Below the pieces are notes generated by a model. That model was not told where the DNA came from. It was given only the letters and a program-made list of their open reading frames with translations, and did not search any database. Source: Lachnospiraceae bacterium UBA2734 (lineage in GTDB: Bacteria; Bacillota; Clostridia; Lachnospirales; Lachnospiraceae). From it: a DNA stretch of 18,594 nucleotides. Made by a program: the position numbers and the translations under genes. The stretch is from NCBI GenBank assembly GCA_002353635.1, contig DEKA01000033.1, forward strand, positions 32,400 through 50,993, read 5' to 3'. Of this stretch, positions 8,901 through 15,766 are shown one piece after another; within the stretch, counting starts at the first letter, position 1, and each line of letters opens with the position of its first letter.

Positions 8901-9811
8901 GCGCGGAGAAATCGGATATTTCGGGACAGAAGTATGTGGGCGGCATCGTGGGATACGGCGAAGAGGTGCGCGACAATACTTCCCTTGCTGAAGTCTCCGA
9001 TTATAAACAGTTCGTGGGCGCGATCGCAGGAAAGGTGAAGGACGTCGACAGCAGCAGTGTCTCGGGCAACGTCTACTACGCAAAAGACATCTATGGTATC
9101 AACGGTGTAAGCTATAAAGGCATTGCACAGGAGACGACTTTTGAAAAGGCTGCTGCTGCCGCTGAAAAAACCGGCGCAGACAGTGCATTCGGCTCCGTCC
9201 GGATCACATTTGCGGTCAAGGGAGATGATCTCGTCAGCGACGACAAGGTTTCGAATGACCGCAAGCACGACAAGGTTGTTGCCCAGGTGACATGTGACTA
9301 CGGCGGAAGCCTTTCCAAGGATCAGATTCCGGAGATCCCTGCCAAGGACGGCTTCTATGCGGAGTGGAGCCGTGACAACTATAAAGATCTGAAGGCAGAC
9401 GAGACGGTCTATGCCACGTACAGCCGCATCCGCACAACGATCTCTTCCGGAGAGAAGCGAAAGGGCGGAATGGCCGTCATGCTGGCGGATGGCAGATTTA
9501 AGCAGAATGATGCCTTTGTCATCATTGCATCCAGGGATAACACAGATACGAAGGAGACATGGGAGGTCTCTGTTCCCGATGACGGAGAAAAGGAGCATAT
9601 GTTCCGCTACCTTTCCCCTTCCGGTGAGACATCGCATATCGAGATTACAGTGACAGGGGAGGACGGAAAGGCAAAGAAGGTGGATACTGATGTGATGGGA
9701 AAGTACATCACATTTAAGGCATCCGGCAATTCGTTTACGATGACGGCAAAGGATACCTCGTTCCATCCGATCCGCACACTCAAAAACCTCTTTGGCGGCA
9801 AGAACAAGTAA
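5912..9811 (+). CDS. large secreted GLUG-repeat protein with a helical rod insertion
   Basis: This 1,299-residue exported protein has a KK..R n-region, a hydrophobic core and a likely signal-peptidase site after VQA (residue 40). Residues ~42-105 are a D/K/T-rich linker. At ~150-385 a beta-solenoid of GLUG type carries about six units such as GGVAG, GGVVG and GGIAG. At ~388-850 there is a very long stretch rich in D, S, A, K and Q with heptad-like leucine/isoleucine spacing, predicted as a helical coiled-coil rod. At ~886-1068 a second GLUG block has about five units (three with GGIVG). The C terminus (~1070-1299) is beta-rich with an InlB-repeat-like segment and shows no LPxTG, TM or obvious anchor. 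A strong GGGAGG (5895-5900) lies before the start, 3 nt after the MMPL stop, so translation is probably coupled. It may be an extracytoplasmic partner of the pump (inference). Confidence 0.88.
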   Translation: MKKLRVLTLLVSAAVAASSVGSFLESSLTGGDAPALQVQAASSGTGEILNSDPLDTAADLGASDYTKADDNTAKTQKQKDEDAKSDNQDGADAGTTDKVDKDKLTVIHISTQEDWNKFAKNCHSDVWSRDKMVVLDNDIIFTDSEPAATFGGIFDGNGHTLKSLSITEDSSETGLFGTIQKSGEVRDLNIEVYINTENKQSKIGGVAGINFGTIRDVKVKGYLDSDSEVGGVVGRNMQNGIISDCAFSGSVIGNSYTGGIAGYNEGTVSRCTNTGSINTSYSDTSVTIDSITDTLENIAMSGKVNSTENTTARTDTGGIAGYSSGVLTSCTNEGKIGYAHVGYNTGGVVGRTSGFVRSCRNKANVLGRKDVGGIAGQLQPDLQIDFSESTIDKVKGELDTLNSIVNRAVDNAQNSSTGTKAELDKISDLAKTAKDSAKAISDDAENQLDDTADKVNTAEDTASDSLKEMSSAVSDISGYADQIRDSVNSMNDEIDDFVDDLGLSDDDAQKVKDGFSDLKTASENLHSSVQSLTDTLADNTKDAAEKAEAIAQTIKDMKSNSSQIGSDISAILGLLADNPEAAPDLAREKFYQDLTKAKKLIDALNKSIESGESIADIIRDQKDTIKSMTTEDLQKVVDALSDPVSANSDFLNKAAALMQEKIQQALADGKITQDQAQQLVDAINAMEQHNGNAADAVKKLKEILADIAENPDDIKDKTDEIRQDLQNASSELKNSSDGASSILKVFADYGIDLMDVDDSDVRDAIKKVQNAAGNYPDISSKIQNALDSIAGIDLSLDGVSQTAKDAGNNLYSSLGSLLDEMDSITSNVNSDLNTTYGDIRDITDQTNTVVNTLKDALDDDLNPDKDASDYMLDISNEDVEKQKSGRITESTNDGTVRADLNVGGVTGTIGVEYDLDPEEDIRKVGDANLNYIFKAKSIIDKSTNNGLVESKGNRTGGIVGHMELGLVSKSVNYGKVSGGGDYAGGIVGYSLGEVRDCAEKSDISGQKYVGGIVGYGEEVRDNTSLAEVSDYKQFVGAIAGKVKDVDSSSVSGNVYYAKDIYGINGVSYKGIAQETTFEKAAAAAEKTGADSAFGSVRITFAVKGDDLVSDDKVSNDRKHDKVVAQVTCDYGGSLSKDQIPEIPAKDGFYAEWSRDNYKDLKADETVYATYSRIRTTISSGEKRKGGMAVMLADGRFKQNDAFVIIASRDNTDTKETWEVSVPDDGEKEHMFRYLSPSGETSHIEITVTGEDGKAKKVDTDVMGKYITFKASGNSFTMTAKDTSFHPIRTLKNLFGGKNK

Positions 9812-9835
9812 CCTTACATGCGATAACTACGCCTC

Positions 9836-9903
9836 ATGCTGTATAAGCCAAAGTGCAGCTCCATGCTTCGCACTCTGCCGTGCCGCAAGTGTATATACAG
9901 CAT
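9836..9903 (+). other. nested hairpin in the 3' UTR of the MMPL-GLUG operon
   Basis: ATGCTGTATA (9836-9845) is the exact inverted repeat of TATACAGCAT (9894-9903). Within the 48-nt loop AGTGC (9852-9856) pairs with GCACT (9870-9874). The element lies 24 nt after the stop codon and 29 nt before the operon terminator. It could be an RNA-stability element or part of a small RNA. In the 326-nt gene-free stretch 9812-10137 I see only this, the terminator at 9933-9991 and the glgC leader hairpin. A TATAAT at 9919-9924 has no convincing -35. Confidence 0.4.
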
Positions 9904-9932
9904 ATCATACGATTTGGATATAATTCACAAAG

Positions 9933-9991
9933 AAACATCACATTTCTGTGGAGAGTTTTGCTTATTTTCACAGAAATGTGATGTTTTTTTT
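9933..9991 (+). terminator. intrinsic terminator with an 18-bp perfect stem
   Basis: AAACATCACATTTCTGTG (9933-9950) is the exact reverse complement of CACAGAAATGTGATGTTT (9969-9986), with an 18-nt loop. The right arm runs into an uninterrupted T run to 9991. It terminates the MMPL-GLUG operon and separates it from glgC. Confidence 0.9.
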
Positions 9992-10047
9992 ACGGATTAT
10001 TGTATTATATACATAAGGGCTTTTGGTTGTTTTTATGACCATTTGTG

Positions 10048-10103
10048 TCCGCTGCGCGTTCCTGTGCGATTTTGAATGTGTTCATGTTGGAGTCGCAGGC
10101 GGA
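10048..10103 (+). promoter_or_regulatory. hairpin in the glgC leader
   Basis: TCCGCTGCG (10048-10056) pairs with CGCAGGCGGA (10094-10103) as nine base pairs with one bulged G (10098). The hairpin ends 20 nt before the glgC ribosome binding site. It may stabilise the leader or regulate glgC. No known riboswitch class is recognisable. A promoter upstream is not clear. Confidence 0.35.
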
Positions 10104-10137
10104 TACAACCATTCTTAATGCAAAGGGGTGTAATCGA

Positions 10138-11295
10138 ATGAAGCAACAGGAAATGATCGCCATGATCCTTGCGGGCGGACGCGGCAGCAGGCTGAAGGAT
10201 CTGACCAAGAAGGTCGCAAAGCCGGCAGTGCCTTTTGGCGGCAAGTACCACATTATCGATTTTCCGCTGAGCAACTGTGCGAACAGCGGCATCAGTGTGG
10301 TGGGCGTTCTTACGCAGTATGAGTCGGTTCTGCTCAACAGCTATGTCTCTGTGAGCAGCAGATGGGGACTTGATACGAGAGACAGCGGTGTCTTTGTCCT
10401 TCCGCCCAGAGAGAAGGCAGATGCAGATCTCGATGTCTACAGAGGAACTGCAGACGCCATTTCCCAGAACATTGACTTTATTGACAGCTACAATCCGGAA
10501 TATCTTCTGATTCTCTCCGGCGATCATATCTACAAAATGGATTATGACGCCATGCTCAGCTTCCACAAAGACAACAAGGCAGATGCTACCATCGCCGTCA
10601 TCGGTGTGCCGATGAAGGAAGCGAGCCGCTTCGGCATCATGAACACGAACGAGGACGGACAGATTGTGGAGTTCGAGGAGAAGCCCGAACATCCGAAGTC
10701 AAATCTGGCGTCCATGGGCATTTATATTTTCACATGGAAACTGCTGCGCAGAGTCCTCATGCAGGACATGAAGGATGACAATTCACATCACGATTTCGGC
10801 AAGGACATCATTCCGACACTCCTTAAGGACAACAGAAAGCTCATGGCGTATCAGTTCAAGGGCTACTGGAAGGATGTCGGCACAATCGATTCTCTCTGGG
10901 AAGCCAATATGGACCTTCTCGAGAGATCTTCAGAGCTCAATCTCGAGGACAATACGTGGAAGATCTATTCCGAGAATACGAATGAGCTGCCCCAGTATAT
11001 TGATACAGATGCAGATATTGATGTGGCCTACATCACACAGGGCTGCAAGGTGTTCGGCAAGGTGAAGACCTCTGTCATGTTCACTGGTTCCATCGTGGAA
11101 AGGGATGCTGCGATCACCGATACTGTCCTGATGCCGGGCGCTGAGGTCGGTGAAGGTGCAAGCGTTACGAGAGCACTCATCGCCAACGGAGTGAAGATCG
11201 GAAAGGGCGCCGTCGTCGGATCCCCGGACAGTGAGCATATTCTGCTCGTTTCTAAGAATGTGCCGGAAGGCGCTGTCGTAAAGGAGGCACAGTGA
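10138..11295 (+). CDS. glgC: glucose-1-phosphate adenylyltransferase, catalytic subunit GlgC
   Basis: This 385-residue ADP-glucose pyrophosphorylase makes ADP-glucose from ATP and glucose-1-phosphate, the committed step of glycogen synthesis. The nucleotide-binding loop AGGRGSRL (residues 12-19) is intact. It is followed by KPAVPFGGKYHIIDFPLSN, the SGDHIYKMDY metal/substrate motif, and EEKPEHPKS. A C-terminal left-handed beta-helix region has hexapeptide-like turns ending near the C terminus. The start at 10138 is chosen because AAGGGG lies at 10123-10128 and the conserved fold begins within a few residues, so the longer in-frame extension to 10045 is rejected. glgD begins 1 nt after the stop, so the pair is co-translated. 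The window contains no glycogen synthase or branching enzyme. Confidence 0.97.
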   Translation: MKQQEMIAMILAGGRGSRLKDLTKKVAKPAVPFGGKYHIIDFPLSNCANSGISVVGVLTQYESVLLNSYVSVSSRWGLDTRDSGVFVLPPREKADADLDVYRGTADAISQNIDFIDSYNPEYLLILSGDHIYKMDYDAMLSFHKDNKADATIAVIGVPMKEASRFGIMNTNEDGQIVEFEEKPEHPKSNLASMGIYIFTWKLLRRVLMQDMKDDNSHHDFGKDIIPTLLKDNRKLMAYQFKGYWKDVGTIDSLWEANMDLLERSSELNLEDNTWKIYSENTNELPQYIDTDADIDVAYITQGCKVFGKVKTSVMFTGSIVERDAAITDTVLMPGAEVGEGASVTRALIANGVKIGKGAVVGSPDSEHILLVSKNVPEGAVVKEAQ

Positions 11296-11296
11296 T

Positions 11297-12412
11297 ATGT
11301 CCAGAGCATTTGCAATTGTCAATTCATACGGCCGCCACACGGATGTGAAGGGAATGCAGGACTATCGGCCTGTGAGTGCCTTTATGTTCTGCGGCAGATA
11401 CAGACTGATCGATTTCGCACTCTCGAACCTCTCGAACAGCGGGATCGACCGCATTCAGGTCTATGTAGGGCAGAACCCGAGGTCTCTGGCCGAGCACCTC
11501 GCTGACGGCAGAATCTACAACCTGAATGCCAAGAGGGGCAAGCTTCAGCTTCTCTTCAATCAGGACAGCAATGAGAACGATATCTACAATACGGATGTTG
11601 CTGCCTACCGCGCAAACCTCGACATCATTGAGAGGGCAAAGCAGCCGTACGTCATCATCACGCCAGGATACATGGTGTTCCGGCAGAATTTCGAGGATTT
11701 TCTGCAGGCACACATTGACAGCGGCGCAGACATTACTCTCCTGTACCACAAGGTGAACAATGCCAAGGAACACTACCGCAACATGAACATCCTGAATCTG
11801 AACAGACAGAAGGGTGTCAAGTCCATCGAGAACAACAAGGGGACGGCGGACGAGCGCAATATCTCCATGTCGACGCTTGTGATGAGCAAGGATCTCTTTA
11901 TCAGCCTCATCAACAAGGCGGCAAAGACTTCCTCTGTATACAGGCTCATAGACATCATCAATGATGAGCTCGAAAACCTGGACGTGCGCGGCTACCAGCA
12001 TAAGGGCCACTTCGCAGCTGTTTACGATTTCCGCAGCTACTACGGCGCGAACATGGAGCTGCTGGATGTGGACGAGGCAAAGGAACTCTTCTCCGATGAC
12101 TGGCCGTTCTACACACAGACAACGGATGCGGCACCTGTGCACTACTTCCCGGGCGGCAAGGCGCATCATTCCATGATCGCCAACGGGACGCATGTAGAAG
12201 GCGTGATTGAGAATTCGATCATCGGCCGTGATGTCACCATTATGAAGGGTGCCTACATCAAGAACTCAATCATTCTTGGACATGACCTGATCGGTGAGAA
12301 TGCACACATCGAGAACCAGGTGATCGACAAGTGGGTGAAGATTATCCACGCGAAGGAGATTGTTGCGCCGGATGATGATCCGGGGTACATCCGCAGAGAG
12401 GACACGCTCTGA
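11297..12412 (+). CDS. glgD: GlgD, regulatory subunit of ADP-glucose pyrophosphorylase
   Basis: This 371-residue protein is a GlgC paralogue. It retains the fold motifs (CGRYRLIDFALSNLSNSGI, split by the same spacing) and the C-terminal beta-helix. However, the catalytic GGxGxRL loop is replaced by NSYGRHTDV, so it should be inactive on its own. In Firmicutes GlgD forms a heteromer with GlgC and modulates its activity. AAGGAGG at 11281-11287 lies inside the end of glgC, and the stop-to-start gap is 1 nt, which implies translational coupling. A 40-bp palindrome follows 30 nt after the stop. Confidence 0.96.
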   Translation: MSRAFAIVNSYGRHTDVKGMQDYRPVSAFMFCGRYRLIDFALSNLSNSGIDRIQVYVGQNPRSLAEHLADGRIYNLNAKRGKLQLLFNQDSNENDIYNTDVAAYRANLDIIERAKQPYVIITPGYMVFRQNFEDFLQAHIDSGADITLLYHKVNNAKEHYRNMNILNLNRQKGVKSIENNKGTADERNISMSTLVMSKDLFISLINKAAKTSSVYRLIDIINDELENLDVRGYQHKGHFAAVYDFRSYYGANMELLDVDEAKELFSDDWPFYTQTTDAAPVHYFPGGKAHHSMIANGTHVEGVIENSIIGRDVTIMKGAYIKNSIILGHDLIGENAHIENQVIDKWVKIIHAKEIVAPDDDPGYIRREDTL

Positions 12413-12442
12413 TCTTATTGAAAATTTATGCAGGAGTAAGAT

Positions 12443-12482
12443 AATGAAAGGAGAGGATCTGATCAGATCCTCTCCTTTCATT
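12443..12482 (+). terminator. perfect 40-bp palindrome after glgD, probable terminator
   Basis: The 40 bases are their own reverse complement: an 18-bp stem beginning AATGAAAGGAG closes on a GATC tetraloop. There is no proper T tract (TTTCATTCAC follows), so it is either an atypical bidirectional terminator or a processing/stability hairpin. It ends only 20 nt before the next start codon and 7 nt before that gene's ribosome binding site. Confidence 0.6.
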
Positions 12483-12502
12483 CACATTCGGGGAGGATTT
12501 TA

Positions 12503-13762
12503 ATGAATAAAAGGTGGGTAACGCTGTGTGCCGCAGCTCTCGGCACAGTGATGACGTTTTCTGTCATGGGCATGCGGGCGGACGCGGCTGCGGCGATCAT
12601 GCCGGACGGTACTGTTTTCGATCCCGATTATTACGCGGCACACAATGCAGATGTGTATGCGGCGTACGGACTGGATACGGATAAGCTCTACGAGCACTAT
12701 AAGGAGTATGGGCAGAAGGAGGGAAGACTGCCTGCTGATCCTGCCATAGCCGCGGCAGTTCAGCAGGCCGGAGGACCGGTGTATCAAGAGACGCAGCCGA
12801 CAGCCGGGCAGACCTTCACCGTCTCCTTCGCGGGCGATGTCAACATGGACCCGCGCTTTGTGGCGGGCAGCACGATTGCAAGACTTGGGCTTGCAGGGTG
12901 TTTTGACAAGGGGACGCTTGATCTCATGAGGAACAGCGATGTTTTCATGCTGAACAACGAATTCCCTTACACGACGCGGGGCAGACAGAACCAGAAGAAG
13001 TGGACATTCCGTGCGGACCCGAAGAAGGCGGCGATGCTCAAAGACATCGGTACAGATGTTGTATCGCTCGCCAACAACCACACATTTGATTACGGCGAGC
13101 AGGGATTTCTCGATACGCTCGATGCACTGAGCACCGCCGGCGTGCCGTATGTCGGCGCGGGGCATAACATCGAGGAGGCCAGGAAGCCTTACTATTATGA
13201 AAATAACGGCATGCGCATCGCCATTGTGAGTGCCACGCAGATCGAGCGCTATCCCAATGCGCCGACCAGGGGAGCGAGTGCCAGGAGGAGCGGCGTTTTC
13301 CGCTGTTATGACCCGACGCTTCTCTATCAGACGATTGCAGAGGCGAAGAAGAATGCGGACTTCGTCATCACTTATGTGCACTGGGGAACTGAGCAGATGA
13401 AGACGCCGGATGCGGGCCAGAAAGACCTTGCCAAAGGAATGGCGGATGCCGGCGCTGATCTCATCATCGGCGATCATCCGCACTGCCTGCAGACAATTGG
13501 ATATGTGGAGGGCGTGCCGGTAATTTACAGTCTTGGCAACTATGTCTTCGCAAATTACACGAGAGATACCTGCCTTGTGCAGGCGACGTTTGATCCCTCT
13601 GCAAAGAAGATGGCTTCCCTGAAGTTCATCCCTCTGAAGGCGAACTCATCCTGCAGAGTAAGAGAACCCAATGCGGCTGAAAAAAAGGCGGCAATCTCAG
13701 CGGAGCAGAAGCTTTCGCCGGATGTGCATATTGACGCGGACGGCTTGATCACAGCAAAGTAA
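12503..13762 (+). CDS. secreted CapA-family (poly-gamma-glutamate capsule-type) phosphoesterase-fold protein
   Basis: The protein has 419 residues with a signal peptide (hydrophobic 5-23, likely cleavage around 27-30). A small module at ~38-75 contains DPDYYAAHNADVYAAYG...YGQKEGR, a motif seen in exported Clostridia proteins. A linker follows, then a CapA/PgsA-type metallophosphatase fold: GDVNMD (111-116), NNEFP, ANNHTFDYG (N191-N192-H193), YVHWGTE, GDHPHCLQ and SLGNYVFAN. CapA proteins act outside the membrane in poly-gamma-glutamate or capsule assembly. No pgsB/pgsC-like partners are visible here, so the actual substrate is unknown. GGGGAGG at 12490-12496 gives the start. It probably forms its own transcription unit after the glgD palindrome. 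Confidence 0.9.
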   Translation: MNKRWVTLCAAALGTVMTFSVMGMRADAAAAIMPDGTVFDPDYYAAHNADVYAAYGLDTDKLYEHYKEYGQKEGRLPADPAIAAAVQQAGGPVYQETQPTAGQTFTVSFAGDVNMDPRFVAGSTIARLGLAGCFDKGTLDLMRNSDVFMLNNEFPYTTRGRQNQKKWTFRADPKKAAMLKDIGTDVVSLANNHTFDYGEQGFLDTLDALSTAGVPYVGAGHNIEEARKPYYYENNGMRIAIVSATQIERYPNAPTRGASARRSGVFRCYDPTLLYQTIAEAKKNADFVITYVHWGTEQMKTPDAGQKDLAKGMADAGADLIIGDHPHCLQTIGYVEGVPVIYSLGNYVFANYTRDTCLVQATFDPSAKKMASLKFIPLKANSSCRVREPNAAEKKAAISAEQKLSPDVHIDADGLITAK

Positions 13763-13841
13763 ACCAATAAAATTTGTCGGTAAAAATCTTTTATACGTTT
13801 GATGCACCGGCGCGGAGAAAGCAGACAAGAGAGCATAGAAT

Positions 13842-14141
13842 ATGGGATTATTCACCAAAAAGGTAAAGGTATATGAGAGGAAAGGCGCCTGCGCGGAATG
13901 GAAGACGGTTCGCAAGGCGCTGAAGGAAGCCGGCATAAAGAGTATCTCCGCTGATATCTGGCAGGACGAGATGCCGGTCGGCGGGTGCGGCGCACAGATG
14001 GATGTGCGCGACTACGGTGCGAACGGACGGATTGACCGCAATATCTATGCAGTCCGCGTGCCGGAGGATGCGGCGGAGAAGGCATCTGCCATCGTGAAGG
14101 ACCTTCTGCCGGACTATGTGCCCTATCAGGGGAAAAAGTGA
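13842..14141 (+). CDS. small hypothetical protein (99 aa)
   Basis: This soluble 99-residue protein has no signal peptide or membrane span. The order strand - helix (WKTVRKALKEAG) - strand - glycine-rich middle (PVGGCGAQMDV) - helix (EDAAEKASAIVKDLLPDY) resembles the small ferredoxin-like DUF2007-type layout, but I cannot confirm that from sequence alone. The ribosome binding site is weak (AGAGAG-like, around 13830). It is followed after 4 nt by another small gene and is likely co-transcribed with it. Confidence 0.65.
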   Translation: MGLFTKKVKVYERKGACAEWKTVRKALKEAGIKSISADIWQDEMPVGGCGAQMDVRDYGANGRIDRNIYAVRVPEDAAEKASAIVKDLLPDYVPYQGKK

Positions 14142-14145
14142 TCTT

Positions 14146-14400
14146 ATGAAAAGAGAGAGCCTCGGAGGCAAAATTATTCCCGGCGAGTATACAGTAAAAA
14201 AGATCTGGGAGGCTGATTACGGCTGCGAGGAGCAGCCGGACGGCTATGTGGAAATGGACACGGTCATTCTCCGCGCAGAAGATGGAACAGAGTGCCGGCT
14301 GCGTGTTCCGGACGCACAGCTGGTGAAGCTGGAAGTGGAAGAAGGCAGCCAGGTGACCGTCGATGCCGCAGGAACTATATGCGGGAAAATTGCAAAGTGA
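14146..14400 (+). CDS. small hypothetical protein (84 aa), beta-rich
   Basis: This 84-residue soluble protein alternates short strands and turns (IIPGEYTVKKIW, GYVEMDTVILRAEDG, CRLRVPDAQLVKLEVEEGSQVTVD), suggesting a small beta-barrel. The family is not recognised. The start at 14146 is preferred because GGGGAAA lies upstream and it follows the previous stop by 4 nt. An in-frame ATG at 14116 would overlap the upstream gene. The 125 nt after it, up to the convergent hflX end, hold no gene or clear terminator. Confidence 0.6.
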   Translation: MKRESLGGKIIPGEYTVKKIWEADYGCEEQPDGYVEMDTVILRAEDGTECRLRVPDAQLVKLEVEEGSQVTVDAAGTICGKIAK

Positions 14401-14525
14401 GTTGATCTGTCATGCAAGGGCAGAACGAAGAGCCACGAGCGTTTTCCACAGGCTGCGGAGCAGAGGATAGCGTTTATTCAGACGGAAATATAAGCACGGC
14501 GCTAATGCAGTCCGCGGTGCGGGGA

Positions 14526-15671
14526 TCATGTGTGCAGTACTCCTTCTGCGGAAAGATTCTTCCGAATCATCTCCATGAGTTCCGGGAGCCCTATACCTGA
14601 TTTTGCGGACATATAGATCCTGTCTGTTCCGACGTGCGGAATCGGCAGGTCCTCTACAAGATCCGCCTTGTTGCACACATAGAGGATCGGGATGTGGTCC
14701 GCATGGATCTCTTCGAGCGTCTTCGCAGTCACAGCGATCTGGTGCTCATAGGAGGGATCTGCGCAGTCCACGACCTCCAGCAGAAGGTCGGCCTGCTGCA
14801 CTTCCTCGAGGGTGGAGCGGAATGCATCAACCAGTGTGTGCGGCAGATCATCGATAAAGCCTACAGTGTCTGAGAGAAGAAAGGCGTCTTCTCCGTAGCC
14901 AATCCTTCGCACCGCTGTGTCAAGCGTCGCGAAGAGCTTGTCCTGCGCGAGCACCTCTTTTTGAGAGGAGGAGCGGCCATAACGCGAAAGAAGTGCGTTC
15001 ATGAGCGTAGATTTGCCGGCGTTCGTGTATCCAACGAGAGAAACGCGGGGAATGTCTGCGCTTTGTCTCCTGCTCCTTTGTGTCGATCTCTCGCGGGAGA
15101 CTGCCTTCAGCTGCTGCCGGATGAGGGAGATCTGCCGCTCGATGCGCCTGCGGTCGAGCTCGATCTGCTGCTCGCCGGCGCCCTTGTTCGAGAGGCGCCC
15201 TGATCCGCCGCCCTGTCTGGAGAGGTTTGTGCGCATGCCGGCGAGGCGCGGAAGAATGTAGGAGAGTCTCGCGGATTCCACCTGAAGCCTTGCTTCCCTC
15301 GTCCTTGCATGCTGTGCGAAAATCTGCAGAATGACGCCTGTCCGGTCGAGCACCTCCGTATCTAGTTCCTTCTCGAGATTCTCCGTCTGCATGGGAGAGA
15401 GCTCTTCGTTGACGAGGATGATATCCGGTTCCTCCATCTCTGCGGCGGTCTTCATCTGTGCGACCTTTCCGCTTCCAAGATAGGTTCTCCGCGTCACCTT
15501 GTCCGTCGACTGAATAAATGTATCTATGACCGTAAATCCAAGAGTTTCTGCAAGCGCACCAAGCTCCCTGATCGAGAGATCATACTCGACGCGCGTCTTT
15601 TTGCTGCCGGTCAGATGGAGACCCGCAAGAAATGCCTTTCGGGTGTTGTTTGTTGGTCTAAGATCATACAT
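14526..15671 (-). CDS. hflX: ribosome-associated GTPase HflX
   Basis: The protein has 381 residues. An N-terminal HflX domain (~1-180) contains YLGSGKV and the glycine-rich GGGSGRLSNKGAGE segment, with a helical linker to ~200, then the GTPase domain: G1 GYTNAGKST (214-222), G3 DTVGF (268-272), G4 NKAD (334-337) and G5 SAK (355-357). HflX binds the 50S subunit, splits stalled or hibernating 70S ribosomes under heat or antibiotic stress, and acts in the cytoplasm. It ends ~25 residues after G5. Many HflX proteins have an extra C-terminal domain, which is absent here, and I found no continuation in other frames past the stop. AGAAAGG lies 11 nt upstream of the ATG. The leader is predicted to be regulatory. 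Confidence 0.95.
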   Translation of the reverse strand: MYDLRPTNNTRKAFLAGLHLTGSKKTRVEYDLSIRELGALAETLGFTVIDTFIQSTDKVTRRTYLGSGKVAQMKTAAEMEEPDIILVNEELSPMQTENLEKELDTEVLDRTGVILQIFAQHARTREARLQVESARLSYILPRLAGMRTNLSRQGGGSGRLSNKGAGEQQIELDRRRIERQISLIRQQLKAVSRERSTQRSRRQSADIPRVSLVGYTNAGKSTLMNALLSRYGRSSSQKEVLAQDKLFATLDTAVRRIGYGEDAFLLSDTVGFIDDLPHTLVDAFRSTLEEVQQADLLLEVVDCADPSYEHQIAVTAKTLEEIHADHIPILYVCNKADLVEDLPIPHVGTDRIYMSAKSGIGLPELMEMIRKNLSAEGVLHT

Positions 15672-15682
15672 GAAAATAAGTG

Positions 15683-15748
15683 CCTTTCTGCAGGTGCTGT
15701 GCGGAAGAATATATTTTCAGTGCGTTTAGTGCTGTGCAGAAAATATAT
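15683..15748 (-). promoter_or_regulatory. hflX leader with two mutually exclusive helices, one covering the ribosome binding site
   Basis: Read on the minus strand, ATATATTTTC (plus 15739-15748) can pair perfectly with GAAAATATAT (plus 15709-15718), a 10-bp helix. The overlapping segment TTTCTGCA (plus 15735-15742) can instead pair with TGCAGAAA (plus 15685-15692), which is immediately 5' of and includes the AAAGG used by hflX. The two helices share four bases and cannot coexist, so one fold masks the ribosome binding site and the other frees it. No upstream ATG is present in the leader. A 9-bp direct repeat GTGCTGTGC also occurs at 15694 and 15729. Confidence 0.5.
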
Positions 15749-15766
15749 GATCAACACGTCAGAATT

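Noticed and set aside
8778..8960. near-identical DNA segments GGCGGCATCGTCGG
   Set aside because: They encode the repeated GGIVG motif of the GLUG domain and need no separate explanation as DNA repeats.
8534..9766. 410-residue open frame on the minus strand opposite the GLUG protein
   Set aside because: It is a codon-bias shadow of the plus-strand gene. It has no recognisable motifs, no ribosome binding site, and is His/Cys/Leu-rich like other antisense frames here.
9919..9950. independent promoter for a small RNA at the operon terminator
   Set aside because: There is a TATAAT, but no acceptable -35 at 16-18 nt, so I do not call a promoter.
10045..10137. 31-residue extension of GlgC
   Set aside because: It overlaps the leader hairpin, has no ribosome binding site, and GlgC proteins begin close to the AGGRGSRL motif, as from 10138.
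12500..13483. 327-residue minus-strand frame opposite capA
   Set aside because: It is antisense to a gene with clear conserved motifs, and its own translation shows no domain.
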